Positions 44,405-52,937 of a stretch of DNA of 64,000 nt are shown here, one piece after another. Location of the stretch: positions 1 through 64,000 of the forward strand of contig CAZTOW010000017.1 in assembly GCA_964615375.1 (NCBI GenBank), given 5' to 3'. The translations under genes and the position numbers were made by a program. This DNA is from CAZKWG01 sp964615375 (lineage in GTDB: Bacteria > Myxococcota_A > UBA796 > CAZKWG01). The notes beneath the pieces were generated by a model that was given only the letters and a program-made list of their open reading frames with translations, was not told the DNA's origin and ran no database searches. Position 1 is the first letter of the stretch. Every line of letters begins with the position of its first letter.

Positions 44405-46300
44405 CTAGTCGCAGAAGGGCCCGGACTCGGTGACGGCGTTGTTGTCGTCATCGCACTCGGCGACCGCGCCGGTCCCGGTCCCGTCGTCGTCGGCCTCCAG
44501 CCAGAGGGCGTCCGTCTCGCGGGCCGTGTCCGCGCTGACCTCGAACTCCAGCACCTCGCTGGTCTTCCCCGAGGGCGTCTCCTCTCGCGTCGCCTTGACG
44601 CTGGCCAGCAACTTCTCGCCGCCCACGATGGCGTAGAGCGCCACCTGGGTCCCGGCGGGCAGGGCCTCCTCCGAGCGGTTGCGGATGCGCCCGGCCACGT
44701 AGAGCACGCCGGCCTCGCAGTCGTCCTCGCAGACGCCGAGGATCTCGCTCTCCAGGTCCATCACGAGCTCGGTGCCGGGCGCGCGGTCCAGGGCCGAGTG
44801 CCAGGAGTTGTAGGTGGTGAAGTTCGGAACCGCGGTCTCGGGCACGCTCAGATCGTCGTTGATGTTGGTGATGCTGTAGCCGTGCTGGTTCCAGACCGGA
44901 CGGGCCGGGGCCCAGCTCTCGTCCTCATCCCCGTAGACGGAGAGCGCCGAGTCGTAAAGGACGTGCGCGACCACGATCTCCGCCTGGCTGTCGCCGTCCA
45001 CGTCGGCGATGACCGGGTAGTCGTACATGGTGTCCGAGGCGTGCTTGGTCGAGTAGAACTTCAGCGCGCCGGTCGCCCCGTCGTAGGCGGCCATCTCCAC
45101 CTCGTCGATGTAGACCACCTCCGGCTGCCCGTCGCCCTCGAAGTCGAAGATGGAGGCGCCGCTGGCCCCGCTCAGGTCGGTGACCCGGGCGGTCCAGAGG
45201 ATGGAGCCGTCCCGGTTGTAGACCACCAGCTTGTTGCCGCCGGCCACGATGATCTCGGGCTCGCCGTCCAGGTCGATGTCGTCGATCGCCGGGGGCGAGA
45301 CGATGTTGGCCGTGGTCAGGGTCTCCGGGCCCCAGAGGATGCTGCCGTCCGTGTCCACCGCGCGCACGGTGTTGCCGGTGACCGCGACGAACTCACCCTG
45401 CTCGTCGTCGTCGAGGTTCGCCACGCCGACCATGCCGTCGTTCTCGGAGGCGTCATACCAGAGGGTCTCGCCGTCCGGCGAGTACATGGCGTTGCCCGTG
45501 ATGACCTCCTCCACCCCATCCAGATCCAGGTCGGCCACGGCGGCGATGGAGGCCTCGTCCAGGGTGAGCTCGCCGAAGGCCACCTGGCCCATGCTCCCGC
45601 GCCCGTACTCGCCGATGCCCCGCGTGCTGCCGTCGGCGTTGAGGATGACGCGCCCCGCGTTGATCTCGGGAGATCCGTCGTGATCCATGTCCGAGACGCT
45701 GATCGCGGCGGCGTAGTCGAAGTCGTCGCCCACGAAGTGCTCGCTCTCCCAGATCTCGTCGCCGTCGGCGCTGTAGGCGACCATCGTGTAGTCGCCCGTG
45801 CCGAGCATGGAGTTCGCGTACTCGCGGACCACCACGATCTCGGGCGAGCCGTCGTCGTCGAGGTCGGCGAGGGCCGGGGCCGCGGCGTAGCCGATGTCGG
45901 CCTCCACCTCCCACAGCGTGCCGGAGCCGTCGCCGTGGGCCACGATCAGCGTCCCGTTCCCGAAGAGGCTGGTCACGCTCGCGATGATCTCGGGCATCCC
46001 GTCCAGGTCCACGTCGCCCACCGCGACGGTGGCGCGGGAGTTCAGGCCCTCGCCCAGCTCCCACTCGACGATGGGGGTGAAGGTCCCGTCGCCGAAGTTG
46101 CAGGAGTCGGACAGCCCGCAGTCCTCGACGTCGAAGCTCCAGCTCGGGCAGGTGCGGTCGGGGTCGGGCCCGCCGGAGTCGTCCCCGCCCCAGAATCCGG
46201 TGTCCCAGCTGTCGCCAGAGCTGACCTTGTCCTTGTCGCGGAAGTCGTACTCCAGGCAGCCGGACAGCAGGGCGAGGGCGAGGGCGAGGACGGTGCGCAT
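44405..46300 (-). CDS. FG-GAP/VCBS-repeat lipoprotein
   Basis: A 631-residue lipoprotein with signal and lipobox LLSGC (Cys 15). Repeats of the type VGDVDLDGMPEIIA, LADLDDDGSPEIVV and ISVSDMDHDGSPEI bind calcium and build a beta-propeller like the integrin alpha head. A final domain (residues about 510-631) is CARDB-like and ends ESGPFCD. Likely a surface or adhesion protein. The ATG lies two bases beyond an inverted repeat that covers its Shine-Dalgarno. Confidence 0.88.
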   Translation of the reverse strand: MRTVLALALALLSGCLEYDFRDKDKVSSGDSWDTGFWGGDDSGGPDPDRTCPSWSFDVEDCGLSDSCNFGDGTFTPIVEWELGEGLNSRATVAVGDVDLDGMPEIIASVTSLFGNGTLIVAHGDGSGTLWEVEADIGYAAAPALADLDDDGSPEIVVVREYANSMLGTGDYTMVAYSADGDEIWESEHFVGDDFDYAAAISVSDMDHDGSPEINAGRVILNADGSTRGIGEYGRGSMGQVAFGELTLDEASIAAVADLDLDGVEEVITGNAMYSPDGETLWYDASENDGMVGVANLDDDEQGEFVAVTGNTVRAVDTDGSILWGPETLTTANIVSPPAIDDIDLDGEPEIIVAGGNKLVVYNRDGSILWTARVTDLSGASGASIFDFEGDGQPEVVYIDEVEMAAYDGATGALKFYSTKHASDTMYDYPVIADVDGDSQAEIVVAHVLYDSALSVYGDEDESWAPARPVWNQHGYSITNINDDLSVPETAVPNFTTYNSWHSALDRAPGTELVMDLESEILGVCEDDCEAGVLYVAGRIRNRSEEALPAGTQVALYAIVGGEKLLASVKATREETPSGKTSEVLEFEVSADTARETDALWLEADDDGTGTGAVAECDDDNNAVTESGPFCD

Positions 46301-46302
46301 GG

Positions 46303-46341
46303 GGCCTCCCTGGGGCGCGAGGGCTTCGTGGCAGGGAGGCC
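46303..46341 (-). promoter_or_regulatory. Inverted repeat covering the Shine-Dalgarno of the FG-GAP gene
   Basis: GGCCTCCCTG and CAGGGAGGCC are perfect ten-base arms separated by 19 bases. On the minus strand the second arm contains GGGAGG, the ribosome site of the gene starting at 46300, two bases before the ATG. Folding would hide that site. It could alternatively act as a transcription end for the glutathione transferase gene upstream, but no T-run follows. Confidence 0.55.
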
Positions 46342-46374
46342 GTATAACCTGGGATCGCGCGCTTCGTCGCGTCC

Positions 46375-46992
46375 TTACTTGCCGATGGCCTTCTGCCACG
46401 TCGGGCGGCCGCTCACGCGCGCCCACCAGGCGGCGATGTTGGGGCGCTCGCTGATCACGTCGCCCATGCCGAAGTCCTGGAGGTACTGCAGGTAGGGGGC
46501 GTAGGTGACCTCGGCCAGGGAGAACTCGCCCGCCAGGTAGTCCTTGCCCACCAGCCCCTGCTCGACCACGTCCAGCGCCCGCGCCGCGCCCGCCTTGCCC
46601 GCCGCGACCACCTCGGCGTCGGGGGCCTTGCCCGCCATGCTGGAGTACCAGATGTTCATGATGGCCTTCATGGCCGGCGGCGAGACATAGGAGGACTCGA
46701 CGCTGATCCACTGCTCCATGCGGCCCCGGGCCTGGAGGTCGGACGGGGTCAGGCTCTGACCGGCCAGACGCGCGTCCAGGTAGCGGATGATGGCGCGCGA
46801 CTCGTAGATGCGGAAGTCGCCGTCGTCCAGCACGGGCACCACGCCGAAGGGCTGGCGCGCCAGGTGCTCGGGGCTCTTCTGCTCGGCCTTGGCGAAATCG
46901 ACCAGGACGAAGTCGTAGGCGGCGCCCTTCTCGTTCAGGGTGAACAGGACCTTGCGGGTGCAGGTGCTGGCGGGGTGTCCGTAGACCTTCAT
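46375..46992 (-). CDS. Glutathione S-transferase-like protein
   Basis: A 205-residue protein. N-terminal thioredoxin-like fold with VYGHPASTCTRKV, where Ser/Thr is near the glutathione site, then VPVLDDGDFRIYESRAIIRYL with the gamma-glutamyl-binding ES. The C-terminal all-helical domain includes FSLAEVTYAPYLQYL. Length and layout fit phi/theta-like bacterial GSTs. Activity on toxins or peroxides is expected. Confidence 0.9.
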   Translation of the reverse strand: MKVYGHPASTCTRKVLFTLNEKGAAYDFVLVDFAKAEQKSPEHLARQPFGVVPVLDDGDFRIYESRAIIRYLDARLAGQSLTPSDLQARGRMEQWISVESSYVSPPAMKAIMNIWYSSMAGKAPDAEVVAAGKAGAARALDVVEQGLVGKDYLAGEFSLAEVTYAPYLQYLQDFGMGDVISERPNIAAWWARVSGRPTWQKAIGK

Positions 46993-47084
46993 GGATGGCT
47001 CCAGGGTGCGGGTGCGGGCCAAGGGTAGCGCGCTGGGGGGCGGCGTCAACGTGGGAAGCGCCCTGGGCCACCGCGCACAGTTCA

Positions 47085-47104
47085 GGTGTGTCTTTCCGCA
47101 CACC
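47085..47104. promoter_or_regulatory. TGTG-N8-CACA site upstream of the hemerythrin fusion gene
   Basis: GGTGTG-N8-CACACC is a perfect six-base inverted repeat 58 bases before the start codon at 47162. TGTG-N8-CACA is the outline of CRP/FNR-family sites (CRP: TGTGA-N6-TCACA). A close copy occurs at 49152-49171 just after the same gene. Confidence 0.5.
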
Positions 47105-47161
47105 TCCAGGGGCAAATTGCCGCTTTCATCGCCGGCACGCTCCTTGCTAATACTGGTATCT

Positions 47162-49114
47162 ATGACTCCAAATATCGACCCCGCCCGCCAGGCCCGCGAC
47201 ATCCTCGACACCCACCACGCGCTCCTGAAGCGCGAGCTGCCGCGCCTGGAGGCGGCGTTCAAGGAAGCGCCGCTCGGGCTGCGCCAGCCCTTCGAGCGCC
47301 TGTGCCGGACCATGGAGTCGCACCTGATGAAGGAGGAGCAGATCCTCTTCCCCGCCATCTTCGAGCTGTGCGAGCGTGGCGAGATGGTGGGCTGCGGGCT
47401 CTACGGACCCATCCGGCAGATGGAGCACGAGCACGAGGAGATCCGGGCCATCGAGGCCGAGCTCCGCGGCGCGGCCCGGCACGCGGGGGCGCTGGAGCGG
47501 GATCTGGTGGCCCTGCTGGACGATCTGGCGGAGCACGCGCGCAAGGAGGACGAGGAGCTCTTCCCCGCGGCGCTCACGGCCATGGAGGCCCACTCCGAGC
47601 GCGCCGCGCCCCCGCCCGCGGAGGACGACGACGACGACGAGCTGGAGCGGATCCAGCCCCTCCCCGCCGCCCGGGAGCAGACCTGGTCGGAGGCCCAGGT
47701 GGCGGTGGCCGCCGAGACGGCCCGTCGCCCGCCCCCGCGCGAGACCCTGCGCCGCACGCGCGGCGTCTGCCCGGAGTGCCACAAGGAGGTGCGGGCGGAG
47801 GTCGTCGTGCGCGACGGCGAGGTCTACCTGGAGAAGCACTGCGAGGATCACGGCATCGACGCCCAGCTCCTGAGCCGCAGCCCTGACTACTGGGCGAAGC
47901 TGGACCGCTTCTACTTCCAGGTGAACCAGCGCTCCTACCCGCAGCGCGACTTCATCGTGCGCATGACCGAGCGCTGCAACCTGGCCTGCCCGATCTGCCT
48001 GGCCAAGGCCAACACCGAGGACACGCCCGACCTCGACCTCAGCGGGCTGGAGACCCTGCTGAGCGAGCGCCGGGGCATCAAGATCGACCTCATGGCCGCC
48101 GAGCCCACCCTGCGCCCGGACCTGGAGGACTGGGTCCGCAAGGTCAAGGCGAGCGGGAACATCGCCGCGCTCCACACCAACGGGCTGAAGCTGGCCAACC
48201 GCGAGTACGCCCGCAAGATGAAGGAGGCGGGCGTCGACGAGGTCTTCTTGCAGTTCGACGGGATGGACGACCAGGCCAACACCGCCCTGCGCGGGCGCCC
48301 GCTGCTCAAGGCGCGGAAGGCGGCCCTGGCCAACCTGCGCGAGCTGGGCATCGCCACCAGCCTCATCGTGGTCATCGCCCGCGAGCTGAACGAGGCGCAG
48401 GTGGGCGAGACCTTCCGCATGGCGCTGGAGCCGGAGAACGACCACATCCGCGAGGTCTTCTTCCTCGGCCTGCGCATGCTGGGCAGCGCGCGCTACTCGG
48501 GGCGCTTCGTCGATCAGGCGCTCATGCCCGATGAGCTCATCGATCTGCTCGTCGCCCAGGAGCCGCGCATCACCCGCGACGACGTGCGCGACTTCAACAT
48601 GATCTACTTCGCCATGCTGTCGGCGTTCCAGGTCAAGAAGTGCCTGTACGTCCAGCACTACATGGTCGCGCGGGACGGGCACGGCGGCTACACGCCGGTC
48701 TCCGACATCCTGGACCTGGGCGCGCTGGCGCGGGCGGGCGAGCGCTACGCCGCGCGCATGGAGACCCACCCCACCCTGGCCCGCGCCGAGCTGGGCGGCA
48801 GCCTGATCCGCCAGGGCCTGCGCCCCAGCGCGCTCCGCCACGCCACGGACCTCGTCAAGCTCGAGCAGCTCTTCGAGAAGGGCATGAACCTGGGTCAGGT
48901 GCCCTCGCGCTTCCTGCTGCTCGGCTTCATCACGGCCTGCGACCCACACAATTACGACGCGCAGGTGGCGATCAACTGCGGCAAGGGCGAGCTGTCCACC
49001 GACGGCGGCTTCACCGAGTGCAGCGCGGCGGCCAACGTGCGCCGCGAGGCCCGCTTCGACGCCAGCGACCGCGATCCGGGCCGCCCCTTCAAGGCACCCG
49101 AGCCGGGGGCCTGA
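47162..49114 (+). CDS. Hemerythrin domain fused to a tetraether-synthase-type radical SAM enzyme
   Basis: A 650-residue fusion. Residues about 10-150 form a hemerythrin-like domain with ligand pattern HH, HLMKEEQILFP, HEHEE and HARKEDEELFP. After an acidic linker, a CPEC-x20-C metal site (C203, C206, C227) and the radical SAM motif CNLACPIC (C272, C276, C279) follow, with LQFDGMDD and later cysteines (ITACDPH, INCGKG, TECSAA). This order matches MJ0619/Tes-like radical SAM enzymes that join or methylate unactivated carbons in lipids and cofactors. The hemerythrin part could protect the Fe-S clusters from O2 or NO. I know of no such fusion. Confidence 0.75.
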   Translation: MTPNIDPARQARDILDTHHALLKRELPRLEAAFKEAPLGLRQPFERLCRTMESHLMKEEQILFPAIFELCERGEMVGCGLYGPIRQMEHEHEEIRAIEAELRGAARHAGALERDLVALLDDLAEHARKEDEELFPAALTAMEAHSERAAPPPAEDDDDDELERIQPLPAAREQTWSEAQVAVAAETARRPPPRETLRRTRGVCPECHKEVRAEVVVRDGEVYLEKHCEDHGIDAQLLSRSPDYWAKLDRFYFQVNQRSYPQRDFIVRMTERCNLACPICLAKANTEDTPDLDLSGLETLLSERRGIKIDLMAAEPTLRPDLEDWVRKVKASGNIAALHTNGLKLANREYARKMKEAGVDEVFLQFDGMDDQANTALRGRPLLKARKAALANLRELGIATSLIVVIARELNEAQVGETFRMALEPENDHIREVFFLGLRMLGSARYSGRFVDQALMPDELIDLLVAQEPRITRDDVRDFNMIYFAMLSAFQVKKCLYVQHYMVARDGHGGYTPVSDILDLGALARAGERYAARMETHPTLARAELGGSLIRQGLRPSALRHATDLVKLEQLFEKGMNLGQVPSRFLLLGFITACDPHNYDAQVAINCGKGELSTDGGFTECSAAANVRREARFDASDRDPGRPFKAPEPGA

Positions 49115-49151
49115 GCCGGGGGCCTGAGCGCCCCGGTCAGCGGAGCTTCGG

Positions 49152-49171
49152 GATGTGTCTTTTCGCACACT
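49152..49171. promoter_or_regulatory. Second copy of the TGTG-N8-CACA element
   Basis: GATGTGTCTTTTCGCACACT matches the site at 47085 in 17 of 20 positions. It lies between two convergent genes, 38 bases past the stop of the fusion gene and 18 before the end of the minus-strand membrane gene, where a promoter is not expected. A transcription-end hairpin or a mobile short repeat is also possible. Confidence 0.45.
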
Positions 49172-49189
49172 CTGAACGTGCGAGCGCGC

Positions 49190-49681
49190 TCAGCTCCGGG
49201 CGACCATGCTCCAGGCGGCGCCCACCGTCAGGATGAGCACGCCCATGCCCGCCAGCAGGGCCTGGAGCCAGAACGAGTACCCGATGAGCGCCATCTGCAC
49301 GCCCATCCAGAAGGTGAGCACGATCCCGCACAGCATCACGAGCTCGGGCGAGCGGGGCGAGCGAACCACCACCGCCGCGCTCACGCTCAGGGGCAGCACG
49401 CCGTTGGCCAGGAAGAGCACGACGCCGGGGATCTCGAAATTGGCGAAGGGGCTGCCGGACAGCAGGGTCAGCGACATCTGCATGCTCGTGCCCGTGGGGT
49501 CGCGGGCGAGCTGGCTGCCGCCATAGAGGCCGGAGAGGGAGAGCGGGACCAGCAGTCCGAGCGAGAGGATGGCCAGGGCCATCCCCATGCGACCGCCGGG
49601 CACCTCGCGCGGGTGGGGCGGGTTGACGCCGGGGGTGCTGGGGCCGACGATCTCGCTCTGCTCGATGGGCTTGGACGACAT
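49190..49681 (-). CDS. Four-helix membrane protein, unknown
   Basis: A 163-residue protein with about four hydrophobic helices (ALAILSLGLLVPLSL, VVLFLANGVLPLSV, VMLCGIVLTFWMGV, LLAGMGVLILTVG) after a Pro-rich N-terminus. The ATG follows a good gaggag site with seven-base spacing. It is divergent to the ThrE-like gene by 85 bases. No family recognised. Confidence 0.65.
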   Translation of the reverse strand: MSSKPIEQSEIVGPSTPGVNPPHPREVPGGRMGMALAILSLGLLVPLSLSGLYGGSQLARDPTGTSMQMSLTLLSGSPFANFEIPGVVLFLANGVLPLSVSAAVVVRSPRSPELVMLCGIVLTFWMGVQMALIGYSFWLQALLAGMGVLILTVGAAWSMVARS

Positions 49682-49766
49682 GGGGGGGCTCCTCGGACAG
49701 GGAGGGGGCAGAGGTCTGCAAAGGGCGTGCCATGACCTCCCGACCCCCTCGCGATATGTCGGGGCC

Positions 49767-50996
49767 ATGTCGGGCTCCCCCCACCCCCCGAAGCTCGCCG
49801 AGGGCGACGCGCAGGCCGTCGCCGAGGCCTTCCTGCGGGACTGGGGCGTCGCGCTGCACACCTACGGGGTCCCGGCGCACCGGCTGGAGGCGTCCCTGTC
49901 CGAGCTCGCGGCGCGGCTGGGGGTGGAGGCGCAGTTCCTGTCCACGCCGACCTCGCTGATGTGCGCGTTCGGGGCGGCGGGAGAGCAGCGGGTGACGCTG
50001 GAGCGGCTCACCCCGGGGAGCTCGGACCTGGGGCGGCTCAGCGCGCTGGACGCGCTCGGCCAGGCGGTGCTGGCGGGCGAGCGCTCGGTGGGGGAGGGGA
50101 GGGCGCGGCTCGTGGAGCTGCTGGCGGCGCCGCCGCCCTTCGGGCGCCTGTGGGCGACGCTGGCCTACAGCGGATCCTCGGCGGCGGCGGCTTATTTCCT
50201 GGGGGGCGCGCCGGTCTCCATCGCCGCGGCGACCCTGGCCGGGCTGCTGGTGGGGGTGGTGGCGGCGCTGGCCCGGAGCCCGGAGGCGGGTCGGGTGGTG
50301 GTGCCGCTGGGCGGCCTGCTGGCGGCGCTGGTGGCGGCGCTGGCGGCGCGGGAGGGGGCCTCCATCGCGGTGGTCACGCTGGCGGGCGTGCTGGTGCTGC
50401 TGCCGGGGCTCTCGATCACGGTGGGGATGACCGAGCTGGCGACGGGCAACCTCGTCTCGGGCACGGCGCGGCTGGCGGGGGCGGTGGCGACGCTGCTGCA
50501 GCTCGCCTTCGGGATCGCGGTGGGGCGCTACGCGGCGGAGTGGCTCCCCCCGGCGGCGCGGGCGCTGCGGGCCAGCCTGCCGGCGGCGCTGGACATCCCG
50601 GCGCTGGCGCTGATGGTGCTGACGCTGGTGGTGCTGCTGCAGGCGCGCTGGCGGGATCTGGGCTGGGTGGGCCTGGGGACCGTGACCGGCTGGCTGGGCG
50701 CGCGGCTGGTCTCCGAGCTCATCGGGCCGGACCTGACGCCCTTCTTCGGGGCCTTCGCCGTCACCGTTGTGGCGAACCTCGCCGCCCGCCTCGCGCGCAA
50801 GCCGTCCTCTCTCGTCGCCGTCCCCGGGCTGCTGACGCTGGTGCCGGGCAGCCTCGGGCTGCGCGGGATGACCACCATGCTGGACGACGCGATCAAGGGG
50901 GTGGAGCTGCTCTTTCAGACCGGCTTCGTCGCCGTGGGCCTGGTCGCGGGCGTGCTGGTGGCCCACGTCGTCGTCGCCCCGCGCCGGAGCCTGTGA
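49767..50996 (+). CDS. ThrE/DUF1212-type threonine/serine exporter
   Basis: A 409-residue membrane protein. The N-terminal soluble domain contains LHTYGVPAHRLEASLSEL and the FLSTPTSLM strand typical of PF06738. About ten hydrophobic helices follow, with LVLLPGLSITVGM and VPGLLTLVPGSLGLRG, both conserved in ThrE. Fused N- and C-parts match Corynebacterium ThrE, which exports threonine and serine using the proton gradient. Substrate here is inferred. Confidence 0.88.
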   Translation: MSGSPHPPKLAEGDAQAVAEAFLRDWGVALHTYGVPAHRLEASLSELAARLGVEAQFLSTPTSLMCAFGAAGEQRVTLERLTPGSSDLGRLSALDALGQAVLAGERSVGEGRARLVELLAAPPPFGRLWATLAYSGSSAAAAYFLGGAPVSIAAATLAGLLVGVVAALARSPEAGRVVVPLGGLLAALVAALAAREGASIAVVTLAGVLVLLPGLSITVGMTELATGNLVSGTARLAGAVATLLQLAFGIAVGRYAAEWLPPAARALRASLPAALDIPALALMVLTLVVLLQARWRDLGWVGLGTVTGWLGARLVSELIGPDLTPFFGAFAVTVVANLAARLARKPSSLVAVPGLLTLVPGSLGLRGMTTMLDDAIKGVELLFQTGFVAVGLVAGVLVAHVVVAPRRSL

Positions 50997-51035
50997 GGCG
51001 CGCCGGCCTGTCGTAGAATGCCCGTGAGGACGCCC

Positions 51036-52079
51036 ATGCCCGAGACCCTGGAGATCAAGATCGAGATCGCGGACATCACCGAGGTGGCCGCCGACGTCGT
51101 CGCCCTGAAGTACGCGCGCTCCTTTCACGGCGCGGATCTGGCCGTGGCGAAGCGCATGCTGGAGGGGGGCGCCGCGGTGGAGGAGCTGGAGCCGGAGGTG
51201 GGCGAGCGGCGCCTGGTGCCGGCCCGCGGGCGGCTGGGCGCGCGGTCGGTGCTGATGGTGGGCACGCCCTCGCTGGGGCAGTTCCGCTACGCCGCGATTC
51301 GGGACTTCTCCGCGGGCGTGCTGCGCTTCCTGGCGAAGGAGGCCCCGGACACGGCCTCGCTGGCGATGACCATCCACGGTCCGGGCTACGGGCTGGACGA
51401 GGGGGAGGCGCTGCTCAGCCAGGTGAGCGGCTACCTGGACGCGCTCCAGGAGGGGGCGCTGCCGCGCGCGCTCTCCCGGGTGGTCGTGGTGGAGAAGCGC
51501 GAGGCGCGGGCCTTCAAGCTCTGGCAGGCGCTGGAGCGGCAGCTGGGGGCGAGGCCGGACGTGGAGCGGGCCGGGGAGTGGACCCTGCGCCTCCAGCGGT
51601 CCCGGCCGGCGCGCGCCGAGGCGAGCCCGATCGTCGCCGCCGCCCCGAGCTCGCCCCTGGTCGGCGCGGTCTCCGAGGCCAAGCCGCACGCCTTCGTGGC
51701 CATGCCCTTCTCGCGGCAGATGGACGACGTCTACTACTTCGGCATCGAGCAGCCGGTGCACGCGATGGGCCTGCTGTGCGAGCGCGTGGACCAGGCCTCC
51801 TTCTCCGGCCACATCCTCGACCAGATCCGCGAGCGCATCGACACCGCGGCGGTGGTCATCGCCGACCTGACCACGGCCAACCCGAACGTCTACCTGGAGG
51901 TGGGCTATGCCTGGGGACGCGGGCGGCCGACCATCCTGCTGGTGCAGGACGTCAAGGACCTGCGCTTCGACGTGCAGAGCCAGCGCTGCCTGGTCTATGA
52001 CCGCATCATCGACCTGACGCGGCTCCTGACCAACGAGCTCCAGCGCTTCCAGAGCCGCGGGATCATCCGGCTGGGCTGA
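51036..52079 (+). CDS. Protein with macro/M17-N-like N-terminus and TIR/nucleoside-deoxyribosyltransferase-like C-terminus
   Basis: A 347-residue protein. The first 170 residues (ADITEVAADVVALKY, RSVLMVGTPSLGQFRY, VSRVVVVEKREA-like) resemble the macro-like N-domain of leucyl aminopeptidases. Residues about 220-335 carry AFVAMPFS, ERVDQASFSGHILDQIRERI, VVIADLTTANPNVYLEVGYA and RPTILLVQD: the pattern of TIR-like and nucleoside 2-deoxyribosyltransferase-like domains, where the Glu of the E-x-G-Y segment is catalytic. Several bacterial defence systems use such domains to cut NAD+. ATG at 51036 follows gagga. No system partner is visible nearby. Confidence 0.65.
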   Translation: MPETLEIKIEIADITEVAADVVALKYARSFHGADLAVAKRMLEGGAAVEELEPEVGERRLVPARGRLGARSVLMVGTPSLGQFRYAAIRDFSAGVLRFLAKEAPDTASLAMTIHGPGYGLDEGEALLSQVSGYLDALQEGALPRALSRVVVVEKREARAFKLWQALERQLGARPDVERAGEWTLRLQRSRPARAEASPIVAAAPSSPLVGAVSEAKPHAFVAMPFSRQMDDVYYFGIEQPVHAMGLLCERVDQASFSGHILDQIRERIDTAAVVIADLTTANPNVYLEVGYAWGRGRPTILLVQDVKDLRFDVQSQRCLVYDRIIDLTRLLTNELQRFQSRGIIRLG

Positions 52080-52781
52080 TCACAGCGCGGCCCAGGACCA
52101 GCCGCCGATCACGTCGGTGCACTGGATGTCCTCGCCCCAGCGCACGGCGTGGAGGGCGTGGGCGGTCAGCGGGCGGCCGTCCACCGTGATCTCCGCGGAG
52201 CCCACGGGGGTGATGACCACGTCCTCGTCGGCCTCGAAGCGCATGGCGTAGCCGTAGCGCATGCCGCAGCCCTCCACGTCCTCCTGGCCCACCCGCTCGT
52301 CGAGCTTGACCGGGAGCTCGGCCACGTCGGGGTCCTCGTGGTCAGCGAAGGCGCCCACCAGGAGGCCGTCCCGGCGCACCGTCAGCGCGTAGCCCTCGGA
52401 GAAGTAGCCGAGATCCGCCAGGAAGCTCAGCGAGACCGGGTCGCCCACGTGCAGGTCCATCTCGGCGGGGATGGTCTCGCCCGCCTCGTCGCGCAGCCGG
52501 TAGCCGACGTGCCAGGTCGTGCCCTCGGCGTCGGCCACATCCAGGACGCGCTCCATCCCGGCGCAGGGCTGGTCCTCGGGGACCTCGTCCCCCGGCCCGT
52601 GCAGCAGGACCTCTCCCTCGATCTCGGCGGTGTAGCCGGTGTCCTGGGCCAGCTCGTCCAGGGTCAGGTCATCGGCGCCGAGGCAGAGGAAGACGTCACC
52701 CTCTTCGAAGCCGGTGGGCAGGGGACAGCCTCCCAGGCTGAGCAGGGGGAGGGACAGGACGGTGAGAAGGGCGGCTCTCAT
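52080..52781 (-). CDS. Lipoprotein of unknown function
   Basis: A 233-residue protein with signal peptide and lipobox SLGGC (Cys 19). The mature part is acidic and beta-rich with three further Cys. Its strong Shine-Dalgarno (gaggaggt) is seven bases before ATG. It converges directly on the previous gene with no gap and is divergent from rubrerythrin. No family recognised. Confidence 0.7.
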   Translation of the reverse strand: MRAALLTVLSLPLLSLGGCPLPTGFEEGDVFLCLGADDLTLDELAQDTGYTAEIEGEVLLHGPGDEVPEDQPCAGMERVLDVADAEGTTWHVGYRLRDEAGETIPAEMDLHVGDPVSLSFLADLGYFSEGYALTVRRDGLLVGAFADHEDPDVAELPVKLDERVGQEDVEGCGMRYGYAMRFEADEDVVITPVGSAEITVDGRPLTAHALHAVRWGEDIQCTDVIGGWSWAAL

Positions 52782-52859
52782 GACAACCTCCTCGATACGA
52801 GGAAGATAGGCACGGCAGGCCGAGAGAGGAGGGGCCGCGGGGCTCGCGGGCAGCATTTA

Positions 52860-52885
52860 GAATCGTTTGCATTTTAGAACGATTC
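52860..52885. promoter_or_regulatory. Perfect inverted repeat upstream of rubrerythrin, probable Fur/PerR operator
   Basis: GAATCGTT and AACGATTC are perfect eight-base arms with a ten-base spacer. Outside them TTTAGAA also recurs as a direct repeat 17 bases apart. The AT-rich site lies in an otherwise GC-rich gap, 53 bases before the rubrerythrin start, and the same operon encodes a Fur/PerR-type protein. PerR boxes are similarly AT-rich palindromes around TTAGAAT-like arms. Confidence 0.65.
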
Positions 52886-52937
52886 CAGATATTGGGTGGG
52901 GGACCGGCATCCCGCCGGCGCGCATCTCGGAGCACAC

